Source: Kribbella flavida DSM 17836 (lineage in GTDB: Bacteria; Actinomycetota; Actinomycetes; Propionibacteriales; Kribbellaceae). From it: a stretch of 64,000 nucleotides of DNA. The notes under the pieces are model-generated. The model did no database searches. It was not told where the DNA came from and worked only from the letters and a program-made list of their open reading frames with translations. The DNA lies in NCBI RefSeq assembly GCF_000024345.1, contig NC_013729.1, positions 7,440,001 through 7,504,000 of the forward strand. Direction: 5' to 3'. How positions within the stretch are numbered: the first letter of the stretch is position 1; each line of letters begins with the position of its first letter. Shown here one piece after another: positions 33,917 to 42,036 of the stretch. The position numbers were made by a program, and so were the translations under genes.

Positions 33917-35217
33917 GCAGCCAGGACCGGGAGATCCTCCGGCTCGCCGTACCGGCGTTCTTCGCCCTCGTCTCCGAGCCGCTGATGCTGCTGGCGGACT
34001 CGGCGATCGTCGGGCACCTGGGCACCCCGCAACTCGCCGCGCTCGGCATCGCCGGCACCATCCTGCAGACGCTGGTCGGCATCTGCGTCTTCCTCGCCTA
34101 CGGCACCACCTCGGCCGTCGCCCGCCGGATCGGGGCCGGGGACCACCGCGGCGCCCTGGCCCAGGGCATCGACGGTCTCTGGCTGGCGCTGCTGCTGGGC
34201 GTCGTCCTGGCGGTCGCCGGCGTCCTGCTCGCACCGGCCGCGATCGGCGCGTTCGACCCGTCCCCCGACGTCGCCGACCACGCCGTCGTCTACCTGCGGA
34301 TCTCCTGCCTCGGCATCCCGTCGATGCTGCTGCTGCTCGCGGCCACCGGCGTACTGCGGGGGCTGCAGGACACCAAGACGCCGATGATCGTCGCGATCAG
34401 CGCGAACCTGGTCAACATCGTGCTCAACCTCGTACTGGTCTACGGCCTCGGCCTGGACATCGCCGGCTCCGCCCTCGGTACGGCGCTCGCGCAGACCGCC
34501 GCCGGGGTCGCCCTCGTCGTCGTGGTCGTCCGCGGGGCCCGCCGCGACGGCGCCAAGCTGCGCCCGGACCGACCCGGCATCCTGGCCTCGGCCCAGGCCG
34601 GCGTCCCGCTGGTGGTCCGCACGCTGACGCTGCGGGTCGCGATCATCCTGGCCACGTTCGTCGCCACCTCGCTCGGTACGACGTCCGTCGCGGCGCACCA
34701 GGTCGCCTTCACGCTCTGGTCGTTCCTCGCGCTGGCCCTGGACGCGATCGCGATCGCCGCGCAGGCGCTGACCGGCCGGGCCCTCGGCGCGGGCGACGTC
34801 GAAGGCACCCGCGCGATCACCCGCCGGATGATGTGGTGGGGCCTGTGGTCGGGCGTCGGCGGCGGGCTCGCGCTGTGGGGCCTGCACACGTTCTACGTGC
34901 CCTGGTTCACCGCTGACCCGGAGGTGCGGCACACGCTCGCCGCCGTGCTGCTGGTCGCCGCGTTGTGGCAGCCGGTGAACGGTGTGGTGTTCGTGCTGGA
35001 CGGCGTCCTGATCGGCGCGGGCGACGGCCCGTACCTGGCGGTCGCCGGGGTGGTCGCGCTGGTGCTCTACGTGCCGCTGGCGCTCAGCGTGATCTGGTTC
35101 GACGGCGGGATCGTGGCGCTGTGGTGGGCGTTCGGCGGGTTCATGTTGTTCCGCCTGCTGACGCTGCTCACCCGGGAGCGCCGCGACGCCTGGATGGTCA
35201 CCGGCGCGGTCCGCTGA
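33913..35217 (+). CDS. MATE family efflux transporter (DinF-like)
   Basis: 434-residue membrane protein with twelve predicted spans in two related halves. MATE signatures: LRLAVPAFFALVSEPLMLLADSAIVGHLGTPQLAALGIAG at the start (N-terminal pore with conserved Asp), RGLQDTKTPM in the loop between TM5/6 and the equivalent V-F-V-L-D-G-V-L-I-G-A-G-D in the second half. MATE transporters export cationic drugs with Na+ or H+. GTG start at 33913 chosen as the first start before similarity; the longer frame upstream is histidine/proline-rich. Confidence 0.9.
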   Translation: MSSQDREILRLAVPAFFALVSEPLMLLADSAIVGHLGTPQLAALGIAGTILQTLVGICVFLAYGTTSAVARRIGAGDHRGALAQGIDGLWLALLLGVVLAVAGVLLAPAAIGAFDPSPDVADHAVVYLRISCLGIPSMLLLLAATGVLRGLQDTKTPMIVAISANLVNIVLNLVLVYGLGLDIAGSALGTALAQTAAGVALVVVVVRGARRDGAKLRPDRPGILASAQAGVPLVVRTLTLRVAIILATFVATSLGTTSVAAHQVAFTLWSFLALALDAIAIAAQALTGRALGAGDVEGTRAITRRMMWWGLWSGVGGGLALWGLHTFYVPWFTADPEVRHTLAAVLLVAALWQPVNGVVFVLDGVLIGAGDGPYLAVAGVVALVLYVPLALSVIWFDGGIVALWWAFGGFMLFRLLTLLTRERRDAWMVTGAVR

Positions 35218-35247
35218 CCCTGTCCCCCCTGGCACGCCGACTCTGAT

Positions 35248-35320
35248 GGGTCAACCCATCAGACGCATGGTTGGACCATCAGATTCTGGTGGGCCAACCA
35301 TGCGTCTGACGGGTTGACCC
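35248..35320. terminator. 73-nt near-perfect hairpin downstream of the MATE gene
   Basis: Two 27-nt arms (35248-35274 and 35294-35320) pair with a single mismatch; pairing continues inward to leave a 3-nt loop at 35283-35285. The outer part of each arm is itself near-palindromic (GATGGGT/ACCCATC at 35244-35259), so the element can also fold as a cruciform with side arms. It lies 31 bp after the MATE stop and before the convergent trpS; probable bidirectional terminator or a palindromic repeat element. Confidence 0.65.
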
Positions 35321-35342
35321 GCGAGAGGCGGCGGTACGCGGG

Positions 35343-35443
35343 ATGGGGCGGGGGCCGGCGGTAAGGCCGGGGCGGGGCGGCGCTAAGGCCGGGGCCGGCC
35401 AGGCCGGCCGGGGCGGGGCGGGGCGGGGCCGGGGCAGGCGGGG
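35343..35443. repeat. G-rich low-complexity tract next to trpS
   Basis: About 100 bp built from GGCCGGGGC, GGGGCGGGGC and TAAGGCCGGGG units with almost no other bases, ending at the trpS stop codon. The plus strand has runs GGGGCGGGGCGGGGCGGGG capable of forming a G-quadruplex; on the trpS transcript it is C-rich. No coding potential. Confidence 0.6.
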
Positions 35444-36466
35444 TCAGACGATGCCGACGGCCTCGCGGACGCGGTCGACGACGACCCGGGCCCGGGCGCG
35501 GGCACGCTCGGCGCCGGCGTCCAGCAGGGCGTCGAGATCGCTGTCCGGCGCCATCAGTTCCTCGTACCGGGCGCGCAGCGGGCCGATCTGGTCGTTGATG
35601 ACCTCGAACAGCTGGTTCTTCAGGTCGCCCCAGCCCATCCCGCCGGCCTCGAGCCGCTTGCGGGTCTCGGCCAGCTGCTCCGGCGAGGCGAACTGCTCGT
35701 ACAGCTGGAACGCCGAGGAGCTGTCCGGGTCCTTCGGCTCCTCCACCGGCGTGCTGTCGGTGGCGATCCGGCGGACCAGCTTCTTCAGCTGGTTCTCCGG
35801 CGCGAACAGCGGGATCGTGTTGCCGTAGCTCTTGCTCATCTTGCGGCCGTCGATGCCGGGCAGCGTCTTGGCGGCGTCGTCCTCCGGCAGTACCAGCCGC
35901 GGCACCTTGAGTTTGTCCTCGCCGAAGAGGTGGTTGAACGTACCGGCGATGTCCGCGGCGTACTCGACGTGCTGCGACTGGTCCTTGCCGACCGGGACCA
36001 CGTCGGAGTCCATCAGCAGGATGTCGGCCGCCATCAGCACCGGGTAGTTGTACAGGCCCATGTTGACGCCCGCGTCCAGGTCCGACTTGCCGGCTTCGGC
36101 GTTCTTGTCCCGGGCCGCCTTGTAGGCGTGGGCCCGGTTCATCAGGCCCTTGGCGGACACGCAGGACAGCACCCAGTGCAGCTCGAACGTCTCCGGGACG
36201 TCGGACTGGCGGTACATCGTGATCCGGTTGGTGTCCAGACCGGCCGCGATCCAGGTCGCCGCCACCGAGCGGGTGTAGTACCGCATCTGCTCGGGATCGC
36301 GCAGCACCGTCAGCGCGTGGTAGTCGGCGATGAAGTACATCGCGTCGTAGCTGTCGGCGAGCTGCAGGGCCGGCCGGATCGCGCCGATCAGGTTGCCCAG
36401 GTGCGGGTCGCCGGTCGGCTTGATCCCGGTCAGCGACACCGGACGTGCGGGCGATTGCGTAGCCAT
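35444..36466 (-). CDS. trpS: tryptophan-tRNA ligase
   Basis: 340-residue class I aminoacyl-tRNA synthetase charging tRNA-Trp. Class signatures: GDPHLGNLIGA (HIGH-like motif, about residues 19-29) and KMSKS (in GRKMSKSYGNT). Tryptophan-pocket segments YFIADYHALT, YNYPVLMAADILL and VPVGKDQSQHVE are typical. The length is usual. It is the last gene of the leftward cluster that includes the secretion genes (34-bp gap after DUF4913). Confidence 0.95.
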   Translation of the reverse strand: MATQSPARPVSLTGIKPTGDPHLGNLIGAIRPALQLADSYDAMYFIADYHALTVLRDPEQMRYYTRSVAATWIAAGLDTNRITMYRQSDVPETFELHWVLSCVSAKGLMNRAHAYKAARDKNAEAGKSDLDAGVNMGLYNYPVLMAADILLMDSDVVPVGKDQSQHVEYAADIAGTFNHLFGEDKLKVPRLVLPEDDAAKTLPGIDGRKMSKSYGNTIPLFAPENQLKKLVRRIATDSTPVEEPKDPDSSSAFQLYEQFASPEQLAETRKRLEAGGMGWGDLKNQLFEVINDQIGPLRARYEELMAPDSDLDALLDAGAERARARARVVVDRVREAVGIV

Positions 36467-36500
36467 GGTCCTATCCTCCCAGAGCCGTGCCGGACCGGAC

Positions 36501-36881
36501 TCAGAGGCTGCGCAGCTCGGGGTCGCGCTGGTCGAAGAACAGGCCCTCCGGCGGCGTGACGGTGGCCAGCGGCGGGGCGGTGTACTCGCTGTGCTGGCCC
36601 CGGCAGCCCGCGAACGGGCCGTCCGGGCTCAGCAGCACCATCATGTGCGGGTCGGCGTGGTCCCGCCACCAGACCGACATCCCGGTGGCCGGGTCGAGCC
36701 GCAGGTGCTCCCAGGCCCGCCAGATCGAGTCCAGCCGGCTCAGCGCCTCGGCGTGCCGGAACCACTCCGGGCACCACACGTACGTCTGGCCGAGCCGGCG
36801 GGAGTACAGGTACACCAGCCGGTCCTCGACGAAGGCCGCGACATGCGGGTAGTACAGCTCCATCGCGTCGTCGTCGTCCAT
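36501..36881 (-). CDS. DUF4913 family protein
   Basis: 126 residues, soluble, acidic N-terminus (MDDDDAMELYYPHVAAFVED). Aromatic-rich motifs WCPEWFRHAEALSRLDSIWRAWEHLR and MSVWWRDHADPHMMVL are those of DUF4913, a family found next to conjugation/secretion ATPases in actinobacteria. ATG at 36881 has AGGAG 8 nt upstream. It follows the VirD4-like gene by 82 bp and is probably the last gene of the secretion operon; biochemical role unknown. Confidence 0.8.
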   Translation of the reverse strand: MDDDDAMELYYPHVAAFVEDRLVYLYSRRLGQTYVWCPEWFRHAEALSRLDSIWRAWEHLRLDPATGMSVWWRDHADPHMMVLLSPDGPFAGCRGQHSEYTAPPLATVTPPEGLFFDQRDPELRSL

Positions 36882-36963
36882 CACTTCACTCCTCGCCGGG
36901 GCCAACCTGGTCAAGCAAGCGGCGCGGTCCGGGTGGACCGCGCCGCTCAGCGCACGAGCATTG

Positions 36964-38889
36964 TCACCCGCGGCGGTCGTTCGGGTTCGGCGGGCTCCAC
37001 TGGGCCTGGCCCCACTGCTGCTGGGGCTGGGACGGTTGCTGGGGCGGTGGCTGCGGCGGCTGCTGCTGGGCCGGCCAGGTGACCTGCGCCGGGCCGAGCG
37101 GGTTGTGCTGGGCCTTCTGGCCGGCCGCGACCCACGGGTTCGCCGACGCGCCGGCCGGACCCGCGGTGGACGCCGCGCCCGGGTCGTACTGCGCCAGCGA
37201 GGCGCGGACCGCGCCGGCGTCCGGCCGGGCCATCCACGGGATCGTCCGGATCATCGTCGCCGGCGTACCGGAGGCGAACACGATCGCCCGGCCCGGCGGC
37301 ATCGAGGTCAGGTCCGAGACCTCCATGATGCTGTGCCGCTGGATCTGGCTGCTGTGCGAGCGCTCGCCCTTCTGGTACGAGACCGAGTTCGACCGGATGT
37401 CGTACTCGCCGATCAGCTTGCTCAGCCGCTCCAGGAAGTTCGCGTCGGACACACCACCGCCGTACACCCGGATGTTCGCGGACGACCAGAGCTTCTCGAT
37501 GCCGTGCTCGCCCCAGCACTCCACGCCCTGCGCCCAGGACTGCAGGATCGTCATCAGCACGATGCCGCGGGAGCCGAAGTGGCTGTACAGGTCGGGCAGG
37601 TCCTTCCAGCGGCAGACGTTCGCCGCCTCGTCCAGGACGCCGACCAGCGGGGTGGGCAGGCGGCCCATCGGGCAGGTCTTGGCGTAGTCCTCGGCCGCCT
37701 CGACGATGGCCACCGTGAGCGCGGCGACCAGCGGGCCCGCCGTACCGGTGCCCTCCTTGGACAGGCTGTACAGGGTGCCGCCGCGGCGGATGAAGTCCTG
37801 CGGGCTGAACTGCGGCCGGTTGTCGGACGGACCGTTCGGGTTGACCCAGCGGGCGACCTGGCGGTTGAGCAGGAACTGCACGTTCGGCTGGGCGCTGCCG
37901 AAGACACCGGCGCGCTGCTTGTCCGGCAGGCTGTAGAGGCTGGCCATCTGCTGCGCCGCGAGCTCGTACCCCGGAGCGTTGTCGAGGATCCGGGCCGGCT
38001 CGTCGTTCAGCTGGTCGCTGAGCCACAGGTAGACCTGGGTGATCGGCCGCTTGGCCAGCGCGGCCGCCAGCAGCAGCCCGGCGAGCAGGTCGGTCGCCAC
38101 GGTGTCGAAGTAGGCGTCCGAGCGGGCGCCCTCCCGGCGCTGGCTGTTGACGATGTGGTCGGCGAACTGCTTGGCCTTCACCTCGCTGGTGACGTAGGTC
38201 AGCGGGTTCCACCACCAGGTCGGCTCCTCGTCGGCGACGCCCTGGGGGTCGAACACCCAGACCGGGCCCTTCGCCGTCCGCGGGCCGCGGGTGGCGTCGA
38301 CGATGTCGCGCTTGTTCGAGGTGGCGATCACCGCGCCCGGCGCGTCCAGGATGGCCGGCACCGCGCGGGTGGTCGTCTTACCGGTCCGCGGGCCCCAGAT
38401 GTCGATGTGCATGTCCTCCCAGGAGCCGAACAGCTCGAGGTCGTCGCGCACCGTACGGCCGATGAAGACGCCCGGACCGGCGTGCCCGGCGCCGAGCCGG
38501 TTCGCGGTCTCCTGGGCCCCTTCGCGCAGGATCTTGCGCAGGTCGCGGCGGTTCGACATCAGGTCGGCGTGCCGGTCCACCCGGGACCGGCTGCCCCGCC
38601 GGCGGCGCAGCAGCAGGAAGACCCCGACCACCAGCGCCACCACGATCGCCAGCTCGGCGATCAGCACCGCGGTCGCGGCCGGCGGCCACTCGTAGTCGCC
38701 GGTGGCCAGCTCGATCAGCACGCTGAGCGGGTTGCCGGTCGGCTTCTTCACGCCGCTGATCGACGCCCCGACCGAGGCGGCGATCCAGGTGCCGAACGAG
38801 GCGAACCCGACCAGTCCGATCAGCGCGAACAGCCCCATCGCCTCCGGCGACAGCGAGTTCGGTCCGGTGCTCTTCCTGCCTTGCGCCAT
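36964..38889 (-). CDS. VirD4/TraG-like coupling ATPase of a type IV secretion-like system
   Basis: 641 residues. Two N-terminal membrane spans (about 18-40 and 72-95), then the T4CP domain with Walker A GPRTGKTT (166-173), ATSNKRDIV, VWVFDPQG, and a Walker B region TPLVGVLDEAANVCRWKDLP followed by the QSWAQGVECWG helix, all typical of TraG/TraD coupling proteins. The last 70 residues are Gln/Pro-rich (WPAQQQPPQPPPQQ), a likely flexible tail. Coupling proteins bring DNA or protein to the secretion channel. ATG overlaps the upstream gene's stop (TGATG). Confidence 0.92.
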   Translation of the reverse strand: MAQGRKSTGPNSLSPEAMGLFALIGLVGFASFGTWIAASVGASISGVKKPTGNPLSVLIELATGDYEWPPAATAVLIAELAIVVALVVGVFLLLRRRRGSRSRVDRHADLMSNRRDLRKILREGAQETANRLGAGHAGPGVFIGRTVRDDLELFGSWEDMHIDIWGPRTGKTTTRAVPAILDAPGAVIATSNKRDIVDATRGPRTAKGPVWVFDPQGVADEEPTWWWNPLTYVTSEVKAKQFADHIVNSQRREGARSDAYFDTVATDLLAGLLLAAALAKRPITQVYLWLSDQLNDEPARILDNAPGYELAAQQMASLYSLPDKQRAGVFGSAQPNVQFLLNRQVARWVNPNGPSDNRPQFSPQDFIRRGGTLYSLSKEGTGTAGPLVAALTVAIVEAAEDYAKTCPMGRLPTPLVGVLDEAANVCRWKDLPDLYSHFGSRGIVLMTILQSWAQGVECWGEHGIEKLWSSANIRVYGGGVSDANFLERLSKLIGEYDIRSNSVSYQKGERSHSSQIQRHSIMEVSDLTSMPPGRAIVFASGTPATMIRTIPWMARPDAGAVRASLAQYDPGAASTAGPAGASANPWVAAGQKAQHNPLGPAQVTWPAQQQPPQPPPQQPSQPQQQWGQAQWSPPNPNDRRG

Positions 38890-40499
38890 CAGTCGTCAAC
38901 TCCCGTACGGGCGACCACGCGGGTCGTCGGGTCGGGCGGCGGCAGCAGCGACGGGTCGTCGAAGCTGTACTGCTCGACGACCTCCTCGGTCCCGTCGTCG
39001 GCGATCTCCACCTTCAGCGGCGTCCCGTCGGCGCCGGTCTTCCACAGCTTGTTCGTGTCGTTGATCTCGCGCTCGACCGAGGTCAGCCCGACGTGCACCG
39101 GGATGCCCGGCCGGCCGCCGACCTTGATCAGGAAGTTTCCACGGCCCGGGGGCGCGGCCTCCTCACCGGTCGCCGGGTCCCACGCGGGCGGGTCCTGCCA
39201 GCCGATCAGCATGTTCTGCTCCTCGCCCGACAGCGGGACGACAGCGGTCAGGTTCTCCATCTCGGCCCGCGGCAGCCCGCCGCAGATCACCATGCCGGAC
39301 CGCTCGACGAAGCCCTTGGCCTTCATCCGGTCCTCGGGGTGCTCCAGCGCGAGCAGGTCGGACATGGTGTGCGAGATCATCGCCATCCCGACACCACGCT
39401 GCCGGTTCAGCCGGGTCAGCGCGTCGACCCGGTCGACCAGGCCGCGGCCGGCCCGCAGTACCCGCCAGAGCTCGTCCAGGATGACGAAGTAGTGCCGCCG
39501 CGGCTCGAGGCCGGCGTCCGCCAGCGCCTGCGAGACCGCGACCGCGCCGAACCCGTACGACCAGCAGGCCAGCAGGACGGCGGCCTGCAGGTTCGTCTCC
39601 GAGTCGTCGATGTTGGACACGTCGAACACGACCGGACGGTCCATCTGCATCGGGTTGTCGGTCTGCTCGGAGAAGATCTCGCCGAGCCGGCCACCGCCGA
39701 CCAGACCGATCAGCGACGCCTCCAGACCCTCGGTGATCTGGCGGTAGCGGTCCAGGCTGCCGCGGTCCAGGGCGACGTTGCGGACCCGGTCCGGCGCGTC
39801 CTGGACCACCTTGAGCAGGTCGCGCAGGACCGGCGTTCCGTCGTGCCGCTCGTCGAGGACCTTGAGGGCCTCGTCGATGATGGTCTCCTCGCGGTCCGAC
39901 GGCGGCGCCGAGCGCATGATCGAGATCAGCGCCGAGACCATCGTCTGCCGGCGGCCGTGCGCGTCGGCCTGGATCGCCTGGCGGGCGCTGCCGGTCAGCC
40001 GGAGCGCGGCCTTGCGGGACTCGCCCGGGTCCAGCACGTTCAGGTGCCCTCGGCCACGACCGAGCTCGATCACCTGGCCGCCGAGCGCCAGGATCAGGTC
40101 CTTGTAGTCGGGCTTGAGGTCGCCCAGCACCAGCGGCTGGATGCCGTAGCCGGCGAGGCCGAGCGCCATCCGCCGAGTGATCGTCGACTTGCCCAGACCC
40201 GGCTTGCCGAGCACGAACATCGACGGGTTCGAGATCAGCTTGGCCCGCATGAACCAGCTGATCGGGTCGCAGCACATGGTGGCGCCGGAGAGGATGTTGC
40301 GGCCGATCGGGACGCCGACCATCGGGCTGCCGGTGCCGGCCGCGAACGGCCACATGCCGCAGACCTGCACCGTCGTACCGCGCCACTCCGCCGGTGCCTG
40401 CAGGTACGTCGAGTAGCCGCCGCCCATCCCGGGCCAGCCACGGGGCATCGGGCGGCGGCCACCCTTGCTCGGGTCGACCGGCTTCTTCTTCTTGCTCAC
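38889..40499 (-). CDS. VirB4-like secretion ATPase
   Basis: 536 residues, soluble. Walker A GKPGLGKST (98-106), LVLGDLKPDYKDLI, GRGRGHLNVLDPG and Walker B RRHYFVILDELWRVLR match the C-terminal ATPase half of VirB4/TrbE proteins; TRLNRQRGVGMAMISHTMSD is the motor-domain sensor region. The N-terminal VirB4 half is missing and is probably supplied by the neighbouring SCO6880-like protein. Gap to that gene is 16 bp. Confidence 0.9.
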   Translation of the reverse strand: MSKKKKPVDPSKGGRRPMPRGWPGMGGGYSTYLQAPAEWRGTTVQVCGMWPFAAGTGSPMVGVPIGRNILSGATMCCDPISWFMRAKLISNPSMFVLGKPGLGKSTITRRMALGLAGYGIQPLVLGDLKPDYKDLILALGGQVIELGRGRGHLNVLDPGESRKAALRLTGSARQAIQADAHGRRQTMVSALISIMRSAPPSDREETIIDEALKVLDERHDGTPVLRDLLKVVQDAPDRVRNVALDRGSLDRYRQITEGLEASLIGLVGGGRLGEIFSEQTDNPMQMDRPVVFDVSNIDDSETNLQAAVLLACWSYGFGAVAVSQALADAGLEPRRHYFVILDELWRVLRAGRGLVDRVDALTRLNRQRGVGMAMISHTMSDLLALEHPEDRMKAKGFVERSGMVICGGLPRAEMENLTAVVPLSGEEQNMLIGWQDPPAWDPATGEEAAPPGRGNFLIKVGGRPGIPVHVGLTSVEREINDTNKLWKTGADGTPLKVEIADDGTEEVVEQYSFDDPSLLPPPDPTTRVVARTGVDD

Positions 40500-40515
40500 G
40501 ATGTCTCCCGTCGAC

Positions 40516-42036
40516 TCACAGGGCTTCCCGCAGGCCGGCCGGAACCGACAGGTGGCTCTGCATCACGATGCCGAGCGGCAGCCCGGCGACGAAGGCGGAG
40601 TCCTGCGACCCGTACGCCGGCCGCAGCAGGACGCGGGCGGTGGCGCCGAGGTTGTCGATGGCGGCGACCATGTCCGGCAACTGCTCGGCCGACATCACCG
40701 TGCCGGTGACGACCATGCCGAAGTTGACCAGACCGGCGCCGCGGGCCTCCTCCTGCGCGGTCCGCTCCGCCGCCCGGGCCTCGGCCATCGACCGGGCCGA
40801 CGGACGGGCGGAGGCGGTGGCCCGGAACGAGGCGTTGCGCTTGTCGGCCTCGACCATCCGGGCCGCGGTGGCCGCGTCGAGCGGCCGGTAGAGCAGGGTG
40901 ACGCGCTTGCGGTCGATGTCGGGGTGCGGCCCGACCAGCTGGGACAGCACCGACGAGAACACCTCACCGCGAGGCGCCTGCGTCATCTGCCAGGTGATCG
41001 ACCAGGCGCTGTCGTGCCGGTACTTGTCCCAGAACGCCTGGGCGCCGGCCGGGCCGACGTCGGTCCACTGCAGCTCGGGCGAGATGCCCTGGCTGCGCGC
41101 CTCGTCGATCAGCACCGCGGCGGCCGGGTCGTAGGCGATCCGGACGGTCTCGCACAGCTCCTGCGCGGCCACCGGACGCGCGGCACCGGCACCGGTGGAG
41201 TTCAGGCTCTGGGTGAGCGCGGGCAGCCGGGACGCCAGCTCGCGGCCCATATCGTCTTCCTTGCGGCGCTTGCCGTTGCGGTCGGTGCCCTTGAACGTCA
41301 GCGCGACCCGGGCCGACACCAGCGCCGACCCCTCCGGGTAGGTCTGGATGACCTCGGCCAGCATCGCGCGCGCGATCGCGGGGCTGCCGTCCTGCATGTT
41401 GTGCGACACCTCGCGGCGCAGCCGGATCCCGGTGTCCGGCGCGGTCTCGACGGTGACCGAGGCGGCGACGATGCCCGGCTCGTGGCCGAGCGAGGCGAGC
41501 CACTGACCCCAGTGCGCGACCCAGACGTCGACCTGGTCCTCGTCGACCAGCGACGCACCGTCCGGCTCGGCGTTGATCACCACGGTGAAGTGCCGGGTGC
41601 TCGGGTAGAACAGCAGCGCGAACGGCCGCCCGTAGGAGTCCTGGTACTCGCTGAGCTGGGAGGCGGCGGCCAGGCCGGGCAGCTGGAACTTGCCCCACGC
41701 CGTACGGCCCAGTGGTCCGGATCGGTAGATGTTGTGCCTGGCCATCTTCGCTCGCTGCCATCCAATTCGGGTCGAGAGCCTCTGCAGGGCGGAGTGCCCG
41801 TGCTTGTCCTTGGTCATCAGCAGCAGCAGGATCGTGCCGACGATCATCAGCGACACCAGGGCGCCGGCCACACCGCTGGCCAGCGTGGCGATCATCGTGA
41901 TCACCAGGCCGAACATCATGATGACGGTGCCGAGCATGCCCATCCCGGCGATTCCCGCCGAGGCGGGCGCCCGCCAGTTCCCGTACGTCCTGGGAGCCGT
42001 TCGTACGTTGTCAGCCGCTGCCACTTGGTCCCTCAT
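40516..42036 (-). CDS. SCO6880 family protein (VirB3/VirB4-N-like)
   Basis: 506 residues. Two hydrophobic segments at about residues 30-75 with the PrgI/VirB3-like layout are followed by a long soluble alpha/beta region (NIYRSGPLGRTAWGKFQLPG, SYGRPFALLFYP...HFTVVINAEPDG, LLYRPLDAATAARMVE). The protein belongs to the SCO6880 family found with VirB4/VirD4 genes in actinobacteria and probably corresponds to VirB3 fused to the N-terminal VirB4 domain. Its start overlaps the TrbL-like gene by 26 bp. Confidence 0.82.
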   Translation of the reverse strand: MRDQVAAADNVRTAPRTYGNWRAPASAGIAGMGMLGTVIMMFGLVITMIATLASGVAGALVSLMIVGTILLLLMTKDKHGHSALQRLSTRIGWQRAKMARHNIYRSGPLGRTAWGKFQLPGLAAASQLSEYQDSYGRPFALLFYPSTRHFTVVINAEPDGASLVDEDQVDVWVAHWGQWLASLGHEPGIVAASVTVETAPDTGIRLRREVSHNMQDGSPAIARAMLAEVIQTYPEGSALVSARVALTFKGTDRNGKRRKEDDMGRELASRLPALTQSLNSTGAGAARPVAAQELCETVRIAYDPAAAVLIDEARSQGISPELQWTDVGPAGAQAFWDKYRHDSAWSITWQMTQAPRGEVFSSVLSQLVGPHPDIDRKRVTLLYRPLDAATAARMVEADKRNASFRATASARPSARSMAEARAAERTAQEEARGAGLVNFGMVVTGTVMSAEQLPDMVAAIDNLGATARVLLRPAYGSQDSAFVAGLPLGIVMQSHLSVPAGLREAL

